Source of the DNA: Lota lota
Lineage: Eukaryota > Chordata > Actinopteri > Gadiformes > Lotidae
Assembly (NCBI GenBank): GCA_026745465.1
Contig: JACYXH010000359.1
Coordinates: 1,038,501-1,102,500 of the forward strand
Reading direction: 5' to 3'
Length of the DNA: 64,000 nt
Shown here one piece after another: positions 11,844 to 21,431 of this stretch (positions are counted from its first letter, which is position 1; every line of letters begins with the position of its first letter). The translations under genes were made by a program, and so were the position numbers. The notes below the pieces were generated by a model. That model ran no database searches. It was not told the origin of the DNA and saw nothing but the letters and a program-made list of their open reading frames with translations.

Positions 11844-11984
11844 CCACGCTCAATATGGTGGCCTTTAGCCCTTGCAAACGCAAGTGCCCCAAAAACTTTG
11901 TCTCCCATAACTCGTAGTTTTTTCATCTCCGTCGAAACATAATCTATTCCATCGGCTTCCATGTTCCCTTCTGGGCCCATAACC

Positions 11985-12189
11985 TGTTGGGTTTGTCATC
12001 TTCAGGACAGGAATACCGGTTTACTTAACGGAGGAATAAACACACGTATTCATCGTTGGTGTTTAAACCAGAACAGGGGAGGAATGACCTTTCTTTATTT
12101 CACACATGCGCAGTTGTACATTTCTAATAGGGCATGACTTTACCAGTGTAAGAACACAACACAATAACATATCAGTCTATATGCCAACA
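11985..12189 (-). repeat. copia 5' LTR
   Basis: A 205 bp LTR, upstream for the minus-strand element, followed outside by the target duplication TGGAT at 12190-12194. The initiator-tRNA-Met-like primer site directly adjoins it at 11971-11984. Confidence 0.9.
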
Positions 12190-12270
12190 TGGATGATACA
12201 GTGCATTTTAACAGCCGTGCCTCCACTCTCTTGCACCTTAGCTCACACCATAGAGGCCATTCCTTTGCGC

Positions 12271-13134
12271 TCACCTGTCATTGCTGGAGCCCCATCCGTT
12301 GTAACTACACAGTTTGTCCCATTTAAGTCCCATCTTGTCAATTGCATTTGACACAGCTTCAACATTTTCCTTAACCGTTGTTGTGCTCTTTAGACTCCTA
12401 AGATCAAGCAGCTCCTCCGTAAAGTTATCATCAACTCCCTGCAAAAAAATTAACAGCTGTGCGGTGTCTGTGGCATCTGTGCTCTCATCACATGCAATCA
12501 AGTAAAAATCGAAATCACAAGCTTTATCTGACACTTGATGCTTTAGGTTAGCTGACAAGTCTTTGATTCACCGCACAACTGTGTTTCTGGACAGGATCAC
12601 GTTGTTGAATTCCTGAATTTTCTCCGGGCACATTATTCCTGCGACTTTAGTGAGGCACTGTTTTATGAAGTCACCATCTGAGAAAGGTTTCCCGTGTTGG
12701 GCAATGAGTTGAGCTACCTCCTAACTGGCTATTGTGGAATTTTCTTGTGTTTTGTTAGCACGGAAAAAATACTGTTGTTGAGCTAGCAGGCTAGCTGCCA
12801 TTTGCTTAACTTTCTGTTCTCTCTCAGCACCAGTGTAGGACGTGTAGTTTGGATGCTTGGTTTCATAGTGTCGTTGTACATTATAGTCTTTCATCACTCC
12901 AACTGTTTCATTGCAAATCAAACAAACACACCTCCCCTTGAACTCAATGAAGAAATATAAATTTTCCCACCGTGTCTGAAATCTCCTGCACTCACTTGCT
13001 ATTTTTGCGTTTCTTTGGTTCTGCCATTTCTGGGTCACTTGTTGCAAATTTTTTCTTTGACTGCTCTTGTTTTGTGGAGAGACTGTCTTGTTCAAGACAG
13101 TAGCTCCCCCTAGTGTTAAAACAAAGAAGTACAA
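12271..13134 (-). pseudogene. hAT transposase N-terminal and middle parts
   Basis: Two minus-strand blocks. 12721-13134 encodes a zinc-finger-like start with CLICNETV and HYETKHP (C-C-H-H spacing) after KWQNQRNAKIASECRRFQ. 12271-12558 encodes FDFYLIACDESTDATDTAQL, a conserved early block of hAT transposases of the GTF2IRD2/EPM2AIP1/SCAND3-like group. A stop at about 12720 separates them. The C-terminal part lies beyond the copia insert at 8480-8830. Host-domesticated relatives share this look, but the terminal repeats and target duplication here mark it as a transposon. Confidence 0.8.
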
Positions 13135-13258
13135 TACAGTCTAGCAAGAATTTAATGTGTGGGCCATATGCCTTTTATGTTTTTAGAATTTGCTACGTGC
13201 CAATTAAAAATGGGGTGCGGCCACAGTTGGCCCGCGGGCTGTAGTTTGGACACCCCTG

Positions 13259-16200
13259 CTTTAGAACCAAAACCATCGAAGAACGCAAGACGTTTCTCAA
13301 AGAAGCTGGGATATGTGTTAGATGTTGTTCTTCAAGCAAACATCTTGCCAAAGATTGTAAAATCGCAGTTCAGTGTAAAGAGTGCAACAGCGACAGGCAC
13401 ATAGCAGCTCTTCACCCTGGACCAGCTCCATGGAATAGCTGGACCCCTGAGTCAGAGAACGGCGGGGAGATGGTTCACCGTGAACTTCAAATGTACGAAG
13501 GTCTGTGGAGAAAACAACGGCCCACGCTCCTGCTCTAAAATCTGCCTCATCACAGTGCATCCTAAGGGACAACCGGACAGGTCAGAGAGACTCTACGCTA
13601 TTCTTGACGACCAGAACAACCGATCACTCGCCAGATTGGAGTTCTTCGACCTTTTTGACCTTGAAGGTGCAGATGCTCTCTACACACTCCGGACGTTTGC
13701 CGGTCTCACTGAGATGTCTGGAAGGAGAGCCATGAGCTTCTTTGCGCAACCGTTGGATGGAAGTCTCAGCATAAATCTCCCAACTCTCATAGAGTGCAAC
13801 TACATCCCTGAAGACAGGTCAGAGATACCTACTCCAGAAGTGGCGAAGTATCACACTCACCTCAACTGCATTGCTCAGCACATTTCTCCACTCGACCCAG
13901 AGGCTCAGATCCTGCTTCTCTTTGGCCGTGACGTCCTACAGGCCCACAAGGTAAGAGATCAGCGCAACGGACCTAATAACGCACCATATGCCCAACGCTT
14001 GGATCTCGGCTGGGTCATCATCGGTGAAGCCTGTCTTGGCACAGCTCACAAACCCAAAGATGCAAGCGTGTTCCGCACTCACATTCTCGAGAATGGGCGC
14101 CACTCTCACTTCACGCCCTACCCGAACCATCTCACCCTGAAAGAGAACCTCCCCGTGAACAGTCAAAGGTCTCGCAGTCCCCATGACCTGCGAAGCTCAC
14201 AGGTGGCACGTGTTACAGCTCGACACACTGAAGATGACTCCTTGGGAAGTAAGATCTTTCAACGCACAGAGGATGACAACAAGGTTGCCCCCTCTATCGA
14301 GGACAAGCAGTTCATCGAGCTAATGGATAAGGAGATGTTCATCGATGAAGGAAACAGCTGGGTAGCCCCACTCCCCTTCCGCACATCAAGATCATGTCTG
14401 CCTAACAACAGAGAGCAAGCTCTGAGCCACTTTAACTCTCTTTATTGTACTCTTGAAAGAAAGGCAATGAAGAGATGAAGCAACACTTTGTCACCTTCAT
14501 GCAACGGATTTTTGATCAGAATCATGCAGAGCTGGCTCCACCATTGGCAGAGGTGTGCTGGTACCTCCCCCGCAAGCCAGGTCAAATCCGCGCCGTGTTT
14601 GACTCCAGTGCCAAACATCATGGAGTGTCCCTTAACGATGTGTTGCTGACCGGACCAGACCTGAACAACGGTTTGCTGGGAGTTCTGATGCGGTTTCGAC
14701 GTGAACAGATTGCTGTAACCGCAGACATCAAACAGATATTCCATAATTTAATTGAGAGGGAAGATCACAGGAACTTCCTCCAATTCTTATGGTTCAAGAA
14801 CAACGACCCTACAGATGAGGTTGTGGAATACCGGATGCGGGTCCACGTATTTGGCAATAGACCCTCTCCAGCAGTAGCAACCTACGGCCTCAGACAAGCT
14901 GCTCTACACGGAGAAGATGAGTATGGCAGTGCAGCAAAGGAGTTCATACATAAAGACTTCTATGTGGACGATGGCCTCAAATCTCTGCCCTCTGTAACTG
15001 AAGCCGTCAGCTTACTCAAAGCAGCACGAGGTATGCAGAGTATGTCCAACCTTCACCTCCACAAGATTGCATCCAACTGTCCTGCAGTCATGCAAGCATT
15101 TCCATCCTCTGAGTATGCCAAGGACTTGAAGGACCTCGACCTAGAAATGGATTCTCCTCCAGTACAGTGCAGTCTAGGATTGAACTGGGATACATTCACC
15201 TTCCAGGTCGCCAGCACCAAAAAGCCCTTCACACGCAGAGGTGTGCTTGCTACTGTGAACAGTTTGTTCGACCACCTTGGTCAATACCGTTGACTGGGAC
15301 GAGCCCCTCCCAGCTGAAAAGGAATCAGAGTGGATCGCTTGGAGAGATTCACTACAAGCTCTCGAACACTTTGAGACTCCTCGTTGCTACACGAGTACAT
15401 CTGTTTCTAACGCCTAGCGCGCAGAGCTGCACATCTTTTCGGATGCTTCTGTGAAAGCTATCGCTGCAGTGGCCTACCTGAAGGTGTTAGATGACAGCGG
15501 CATGGACCACGTAGAATGTTTCATGGGGAAGGCCAAGTTAGCTCCTATGTCAGTCCATACAGTCCCACAGCTTGAGCTAGGAGGTGCAGTCCTAGCAGTC
15601 GAGATCACAGAACTGGTGTCCAGAGAATTTGATGTCAAGATCGACGACATGAGGTTTTACAGACAGCAAGGTTGTGCTGGGTTACATTCCCAATGTTACC
15701 CGCAGGTTCTGCATGTACGTCAGTAACAGAGTAGAACTCATCAGGACGTTCTCGAGCCCTGAACAGTGGCACTACGTACCCACCAGCCAGAATCCAGCAG
15801 ATGTGGCAACCAGGTCAGTACCTGCAGCGCTACTTTCGAACACCAGTTGGCTTACCGGACCAAAGTTCCTGCTGCTAGCTACAAAAGAAGACACTCCTGC
15901 GGAAACATCTTACGACCTCGTAGACCCAGATTCTGACGCAGAGGTTCGATCTCACCTCACGTTATGCACCAACACAAACCTGGGTTGTCAGCGATTCGAG
16001 AGGTTCTCTACTTGGCAGTCTCTCATCAGAGCCACAGCCACTCTGATCCACATCATCGAGACCACCAGAGCCAAGACTGCAAAGGAGGACACAGAATGTA
16101 AAGGCTGGCATCATTGTTCGAAAGTCCACACATCTGACAATCTGTCGAAAGCGAAACAGGTCATCATTGGATGTGCCCAAAGCGACGCATATCAAACTGA

Positions 16201-16570
16201 GATGTCTTGTCCGAAGCAAGCGATGGACATTCCGAATGACAGTCCATTGAGGAAGTTGGATCCTGTCCTCGAGGGCAAGGGACTTCTGAAAATCGGGGCC
16301 GACTTCATCATTCAACTCTCACAGCAGAAGAGAAACACCCTGTCATCGTCAATGGTCGCAGCCACATCGGCACTCTACTCATCAACTACTACCACGGAAG
16401 AGTCCAGCATTTGGCCAACACCTTTTGGGAGAGGGGGAGGCGCGAGTATCTCTCTACACTCCAGAGTCGTTCCAAATGGCAAAAGAGCCGTCCCAACGTC
16501 AAGGAAGGAGACCTAGTGCTTCTTCATGATACCCAGGTGAAGAGGACTCTTACTCAACCCCCAGGTGTTT
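13259..16570 (+). pseudogene. BEL-1 gag 3' end and pol remnants
   Basis: After the hAT insert the zinc knuckles resume (13259-13440). The protease-like DUF1758 region follows in 13480-14478 with LYAILDDQNNRSLARLEFF. RT lies at 14475-15293 with GQIRAVFDSSAKHHGVSLND and the active-site FYVDD near 14,955. RNase H-like sequence lies at 15451-15800 (VPQLELGGAVLAVEI, then the TSQNPADVATR block). The integrase zinc-binding segment begins at about 16330-16400 but runs directly into the C-terminal DUF5641 block (REYLSTLQSRSKWQ, GDLVLLHD), so the catalytic core is deleted. Frame changes occur near 13,480, 14,470, 15,290 and 15,670. It is not functional. Confidence 0.87.
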
Positions 16571-16607
16571 AGTCATAGTGGTATTGTGTTCAATACCAGG
16601 TGGGGAG

Positions 16608-17154
16608 TGTAATGTTTCATGCATTCATTCTGTGTTCTGGAAGTGTTCTGGAAGTAGGCCAGTAAGTAGAATGCAGTCTATTCCTGTTAATTTAGATGTT
16701 TGCGTTCTCATTGGTTGTTTAAAATCACATTGTTGTTAGTCTCTTGATCAGTTCAGAGGTTAGCAGCCATTTTCCTGTAAAGCAAGCTAGGTTCAAGATC
16801 TCTCTTTTCATCTGGCTCCATTTGCCTGTGTAAGCCTTGGAGAAGCTTTGTTTGTGAGTACATTAGTTCATATATGTTTATAGAAATAATTTCTGCTCAT
16901 ATTTCATTGTATTTCATAATATTCATTTATATTATTCCATAGTCATTTTGCATTGGTTTATTTACAGTTCCACACTATCAGAAACAACTTGACCATAAGG
17001 AAACTGCATCTTCAATAAATGGACGTGCAAGTGCACATTGACAACGGACTTTATGCTGCCTCGTCATCTGAGCTACCTAGTGCTACTTCAATCAAGTTAT
17101 AGTGTTTAGCTATCTGGTGATGGGTGCCTCGCTACGCGCTCAGGTGCCAGAATA
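16608..17154 (+). repeat. BEL-1 3' LTR
   Basis: Begins TGTAATGTTTCATGCATTC and ends shortly after CAGGTGCCAGAA, followed by the AGCAC target duplication. Compared with the left LTR it has an insert near its end (about 17127-17140) and a small indel near 16886. Confidence 0.88.
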
Positions 17155-17782
17155 AGCACCCTTCAAATACAAAAGGACATTCAGAATGCTTTACATAGGC
17201 AGGAAAAACTAAATCTTAGTAATGGACCCTTTTGTCGTTCATAACACTAATTATGGGTCTGTGCCTTTTATGTACCAGGGCACGGGTAGTAGACATATCT
17301 TTACTACTTTAGTCTTCTACCTATGTCCTGGTACAGAAAAATGAGCAGGCCCATAATTAGTGTTATGAGTGAAACCTGTGTTTGTCCATTACCAATAGAT
17401 ACCAACTTCCTATCACATATTCAGGAGGCACTGCATGGATTTACTGAGATACTCCAGTTATTGCAATATAGCTGGTAGTTCACAGGCCTACAATCCAATG
17501 AATTAAGGATTTATCTCATTCAAGGGTTAGGACCGCACTAGTTTTACTTTTGGAGAAATGTGAATACATTTAAATTCTCTTTTTCCACACATGTATGAGC
17601 ACAGCAGTGGAGGTAAGGTGAACCATTAAATGAATAATCAAGGTTAAAACACTTTGACATTGTTGTAAAACGTCTAACATTGATTTACTGGTTTACCAGG
17701 GTTTCTTTTTCTGTGTAATATTGTACTTTATTGTAATTTGCAATTTGTCACTGGCTATCGTGTTCGGCGCCAGTGTATGATT
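17155..17782. other. Intergenic, with foldback repeat
   Basis: The continuation of the original prdx6 downstream flank after the AGCAC duplication. The only structure seen is the inverted repeat at about 17219-17395; the rest is unremarkable AT-rich sequence with no coding signal. Confidence 0.5.
17219..17395. repeat. Foldback / MITE-like inverted repeat
   Basis: Arms of about 80 bp match in reverse complement. GTAATGGACCC...CATAACACTAATTATGGG at 17219-17259 pairs with CCCATAATTAGTG...TGTCCATTAC at about 17350-17393, and GTACCAGGGCACGGGTAGTAGAC pairs with GTCTTCTACCTATGTCCTGGTAC. The loop is short, near 17,300. No target duplication was resolved. Confidence 0.75.
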
Positions 17783-18117
17783 TATATATATATATGTATA
17801 TGTTTACATATATATATATATATGTATGTGTGTGTGTATGTGTGTATGTATGTAAGTATGTGTATATATGTATATATGTATATGTATATACACATATATG
17901 TATATGTATGTGTGTGTGTATATATATATATGTATATTTATATAATATATGTATGTGTATATGTGTATATGTATATATATGTATATGTATGTGTATATAT
18001 ATATGTATGTGTATATATATGTATATATATGTGTATATGTATATATGTATATATATGTGTATATGTATGTATGTATATATGTGTATATGTATGTATGTAT
18101 ATATATGTGTATATATA
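17783..18117. repeat. TATATG/TATG microsatellite, left half
   Basis: Imperfect TATATG, TATG and TGTG units. The tract ends exactly where the BEL-2 LTR begins and resumes at 25325, so the retrotransposon split one microsatellite. Open frames made of Tyr, Ile, Met, Cys and Val here are artefacts. Confidence 0.9.
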
Positions 18118-18609
18118 TGTTATGGCGACTTCTTCCCTTTTTAATTTCCTTAGTCGCCCTTTTTGAGATGGCTTGTGACTCGTAGGGGGAAAATAAGCAC
18201 TCGCGGAGATCCTTCAGTTTCAGTCAAAAAATGCCTCATTTATTAGATCAAAATAAATTCTCCGTGGTTGACTTTCTACTCCAACACTTAAACGTTTACT
18301 AAAATAAATGATTATAAATAAACTACGTAAACTACGGTCACTAAACTGTTTCTCTCTGTCCACCTCTCTTACTCAAACAAACAAGAACTTTTCAAGCCCT
18401 GATCCAGCTGCCCCTTACACCTGTGAAGGTGACCTAACTAGGAGGAGGCGGAGATTGCCGTAGTCTAGCAACCAATCAAAGTCATTTCTCTAGACACAAA
18501 GTACATAAACCAAATCCAACAATTTAGAAACAAAATAGAAAAACAATACAAAAAATTATCTTGTTTGTTTTTACAACAAAATGTATAAACATCTATTATG
18601 GCTCCAACA
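18118..18609 (-). repeat. BEL-2 3' LTR
   Basis: A 492 bp LTR, at the 3' end of the minus-strand element. It matches 24833-25324 throughout by eye. It contains a minus-strand AATAAA within the CCTCATTTATTAG stretch near 18,240. Confidence 0.92.
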
Positions 18610-18662
18610 CTCCGGCCCCTAATTGTTGCTGCTCTAGCAAAAACAATTACAAATTCATCAGT

Positions 18663-21431
18663 TTAGTCTACTGCCTCCATGAGCAGACAGAGTCTATCGA
18701 TAGGCCGTTGAAGGATGTTAGTCTTAGTTTTAACTAGAACACTTCTAACAAATCCTTTGGAGTCTGGGAAAGTCTTAACAACACGGCCCATGAGCCATGA
18801 GTTCCTCGGTGCTGTGTTGTCTACGATGACAAGATCCTCAGGACGAAGATTCCGCTTTGTGCTGTTCCACTTGCTTCTTTGCTGCATGATTGGAAGATAC
18901 TCCCTTGTCCATCGCTTCCAGAATAGATCTGCTAGATATTGTGCTTGTTTCCATCTTCTCCTTGAGTAAAGATCTCTCTTTTCAAAAAGTTCTGGTGGCA
19001 TTATCGCTTTAGATTTTAGCTGAAGTAGATGGTTTGGGGTGAGCGATTCCAAATCATTAGGATCACTTGAAAGAGTAGTTATTGGTCTGTCGTTGAGGAT
19101 AGCTTCTACTTCACAGAGTGCTGTTTGCAGAATTTCATCATCAAGTGTTTGTTGCTTTAAGACTGACGTTTGTTTGACCAATCTGATCAGCCTTTCCCAC
19201 ACTCCACCATGGTGGGCTCCAAAAGGGGGGTTAAATGTCCATTTTACCTCATCGGAAAGTAGTGCTTTTTGAATCCTCTGGTGATTCAGTTCCTTCAGAG
19301 CCTCCTTCAGTTCCTTTTGTGCACCGATAAAGTTAGTTCCATTATCTGTCCTGATACTTATAATTGGTCCTCTTCTGCATATGAATCTGCGTATAGCATT
19401 GATGCAAGAATCTGTGGTTAGGAAGTTTGCCATCTCCAAATGGACTGCTCGACTCACAAGACAAGTAAAGATTACTCCCCACCGTTTCACTTGAGACCGG
19501 CCCCTCTTCACCTCTATGGGACCGAAGTAGTCAATGCCTACATGACTAAAAGGTGGAAGGTCAGGATACACCCGATCTTCAGGTAGATCTGCCATCTTCT
19601 GTTCTCCAGATTTTGCCTGCATGCGTCTACAGAAAATGCAGTCTCTGATGATTTGTCTGCATAGAGTGTTTGCATGAGGAAGCCAAAATCTTTGTCTCAA
19701 CCTGGATAACATATGGCTTCTTCCAGAATGTCCAACTTGGAAATGGATATGTCGTAGAATCAAGTATGATGCATAAGAGCCTTTAGGTAGGATGATCGGA
19801 TTCTTTTGTTCCACTGGCATTGCTGTCTTGTTTATCCGTCCTCCCACTCTCAAAATGCCTTCATCAATGAATGGATCTAGTTTGTAGATGGGGCCTTTTG
19901 AACCGAGCGGTTTTCCTTTCTTCAGTTGAGCGAGTTCAGAACTGAAGTATCGTCTTTGCTCAAAGCAAATGATAGACTTTTCTGCTTCTTTCATGTCTTC
20001 CACAGATAAATATCGCTTTCCATCAGCTTCAACATGTTTCATTCTTTCCTTTAGGGATGTGTTGGGTGTCTGATATTGTTCAGACCCATCCTTCAGGCAA
20101 GTTTTCCTTCTTTGACTTAGTAGTCGAAGTAGTGTTCTCATCTTCAATATCCAAGCTGTAGCTCTTTTCAGGCTGTTCCACGATGAATAGCTCTCAATAA
20201 ATGAGCTAGTTGGGTCTTTGTTCTCAACACTTACACTGTTAACGGGGATACTCCTTTTTACCTCAGGATCATCCGGTGGGATTTCCCCTGGATTTGGTGA
20301 AGTGTTTGGCCACTCCCTCTTAGTTTCTTCCAAGAATCTAGGACCTTTTAGCCATCTTGACCTTAAGAAGGAATCCACCTGCAAACCACGTGATGCATCA
20401 TCAGCTGGATTGTCTCTTGAATTCACATGCTTCCATTGGGTTGTGCGGGAGAGGTCATGGATTACTGCAATCCTGTTCGCCACAAATGTATGAAATCTTT
20501 TGGTTTGATTATGGATGTATTTCAATACTGATGTGCTATCTGTCCAGAAAGTTGAGTCCTGGAGTGGTAGGTGCAGTTCCTTTCTTAGCATCCGATCCAC
20601 TTTTACAGCCAGTGTAGCCGCTGCAAGCTCAAGTCTAGGTATTGTGATTTGCTTGAGGGGAGCTACTCTGGATTTCCCGAATACGAAGGCCACATGGATG
20701 TTGTCCTGATAATTTGTGAATCTAACATAGCTTGCTGTGCCATAGCCGGACTCACTTGCGTCACAAAAATGATGTAGTTCAGCTGCCCTCACAGGGCCAA
20801 AGTTTTCAGGTTTTATACACCTTTCCACCTGAAATCCACTCAGCTGATTCACCTCTTCAAGCCATCTCTGCCAGGGCCTTTTAAGTTCATCTGAGATAAC
20901 TTGATCCCATCCACATTTTGACCTACACAGCTCCTGGAGGATTTGTTTGGCCTTAAGGATAAAGGGGGAAAGGAAACCCAATGGATCGTAAATTGAGCTT
21001 ACTGTAGAGAGAATACCTCTTCTTGTAGCAGGCCGACTCTTTACAGCCACTTTAAAGGCAAAAGTATCACAGTCAGTGTTCCATTGGATTCCAAGAGCCC
21101 TCTCAATTGGGGTTTCTTCCTTCATCTTTTCTTTATCCAAATCCAGTTCCTTTACTTGTTTGGCTTTGTGATACTCAGGAATAGTTGCCATGACTTCAAA
21201 ATTATTACTGATCCACTTGGTCAATGTGAAACCTCCCTGGTTGCAGACGTCTCCAAGATCTTTTATGAGCTTAAATGGCCTGGTCCACTGTTGCCACAGA
21301 CTTGAGGCAATCATCAACATAAAAGTTGGATTTAATTGTGTTAATGACCTCCTTGTCATATTTATCCTGGTTGTCTTCAGCAGTTTGGCGCAGGGCAAAG
21401 TTAGCGATGCTCGGAGATGACACAGCCCCAA
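18663..21431 (-). CDS. BEL-2 RT thumb, RNase H and integrase frame
   Basis: The 922-codon frame overlaps the gag-RT frame by 161 bp; its first 50 or so codons are out-of-frame readings of RT, and true homology starts at KLIKDLGDVCNQGGFTLTKW. Next come ALGIQWNTDCDTFAFKV and STVSSIYDPLGFLSPF (typical Pao RT tail); an RNase H-like segment with FCDASESGYGTASYVRF and FWTDSTSVLKYI; the integrase zinc site (HIHFQVGHSGR, CIFCRRMQ); the integrase core with HVGIDYFGPIEVKRG, RTDNGTNFIGAQKEL and GGVWERLIRLV carrying the D, D and E residues; and the C-terminal DUF5641 block RPEDLVIVDN. It has no start of its own at a sensible place, so it is the 3' half of pol and not a separate gene. Confidence 0.92.
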   Translation of the reverse strand: MGLCHLRASLTLPCAKLLKTTRINMTRRSLTQLNPTFMLMIASSLWQQWTRPFKLIKDLGDVCNQGGFTLTKWISNNFEVMATIPEYHKAKQVKELDLDKEKMKEETPIERALGIQWNTDCDTFAFKVAVKSRPATRRGILSTVSSIYDPLGFLSPFILKAKQILQELCRSKCGWDQVISDELKRPWQRWLEEVNQLSGFQVERCIKPENFGPVRAAELHHFCDASESGYGTASYVRFTNYQDNIHVAFVFGKSRVAPLKQITIPRLELAAATLAVKVDRMLRKELHLPLQDSTFWTDSTSVLKYIHNQTKRFHTFVANRIAVIHDLSRTTQWKHVNSRDNPADDASRGLQVDSFLRSRWLKGPRFLEETKREWPNTSPNPGEIPPDDPEVKRSIPVNSVSVENKDPTSSFIESYSSWNSLKRATAWILKMRTLLRLLSQRRKTCLKDGSEQYQTPNTSLKERMKHVEADGKRYLSVEDMKEAEKSIICFEQRRYFSSELAQLKKGKPLGSKGPIYKLDPFIDEGILRVGGRINKTAMPVEQKNPIILPKGSYASYLILRHIHFQVGHSGRSHMLSRLRQRFWLPHANTLCRQIIRDCIFCRRMQAKSGEQKMADLPEDRVYPDLPPFSHVGIDYFGPIEVKRGRSQVKRWGVIFTCLVSRAVHLEMANFLTTDSCINAIRRFICRRGPIISIRTDNGTNFIGAQKELKEALKELNHQRIQKALLSDEVKWTFNPPFGAHHGGVWERLIRLVKQTSVLKQQTLDDEILQTALCEVEAILNDRPITTLSSDPNDLESLTPNHLLQLKSKAIMPPELFEKRDLYSRRRWKQAQYLADLFWKRWTREYLPIMQQRSKWNSTKRNLRPEDLVIVDNTAPRNSWLMGRVVKTFPDSKGFVRSVLVKTKTNILQRPIDRLCLLMEAVD

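Larger units (their letters stand above)
8816..12189 (-). mobile_element. Ty1/copia retrotransposon inserted in the hAT
   Basis: A minus-strand copia-type element with short LTRs (8816-9016, 201 bp; 11985-12189, 205 bp), both running TGTTGGG...TGCCAACA, and a 5 bp target duplication TGGAT (8811-8815 and 12190-12194). Next to the 5' LTR, 11971-11984 reads CTGGGCCCATAACC, the anticodon-loop sequence of initiator tRNA-Met. The element's RNA would carry the complement, the internal-tRNA priming site used by copia elements. At 3.4 kb it is shorter than a typical full-length copia. Part of reverse transcriptase and all of RNase H are missing, so it cannot act alone. Confidence 0.93.
8024..13258 (-). 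mobile_element. hAT transposon inserted in BEL-1 gag
   Basis: The ends are inverted repeats: CAGGGATGGCCAAAC at the left, and a right end whose complement is CAGGGGTGTCCAAAC, the Charlie/hAT-type terminus. An exact 8 bp target duplication CTTTAGAA lies at 8016-8023 and 13259-13266, the length expected for hAT. Transposase remnants read on the minus strand. The element is itself interrupted by a Ty1/copia element (8816-12189); without it about 1.86 kb of hAT remains, shorter than a full autonomous copy, so it is partly deleted as well. Confidence 0.93.
5929..17154 (+). mobile_element. Decayed BEL/Pao LTR retrotransposon (BEL-1)
   Basis: A BEL/Pao element on the plus strand, bounded by LTRs of about 540 bp (5929-6464 and 16608-17154) and a 5 bp target duplication AGCAC (5924-5928 and 17155-17159). 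A purine tract ending GGTGGGGAG lies directly before the right LTR, as expected for a polypurine tract. The LTRs differ by several substitutions and small indels, so the insertion is not young. Coding sequence is broken by stops and frameshifts, most of the integrase core is deleted, and the gag zinc-knuckle region is interrupted by a hAT transposon at 8024-13258. Without that insert the element would be about 6 kb. It begins within or next to the prdx6 3'UTR, in the same orientation. Confidence 0.92.

Noticed and set aside
12271-13134. A host GTF2IRD2- or EPM2AIP1-like gene
   Set aside because: Enclosed by hAT terminal repeats and an exact 8-bp duplication, and broken by stops; it is transposon-derived.
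17738-18185. Tyr/Ile/Met/Cys-rich frames over TATATG repeats (and at 25.3-25.9 kb)
   Set aside because: Microsatellite translation, not protein-like.
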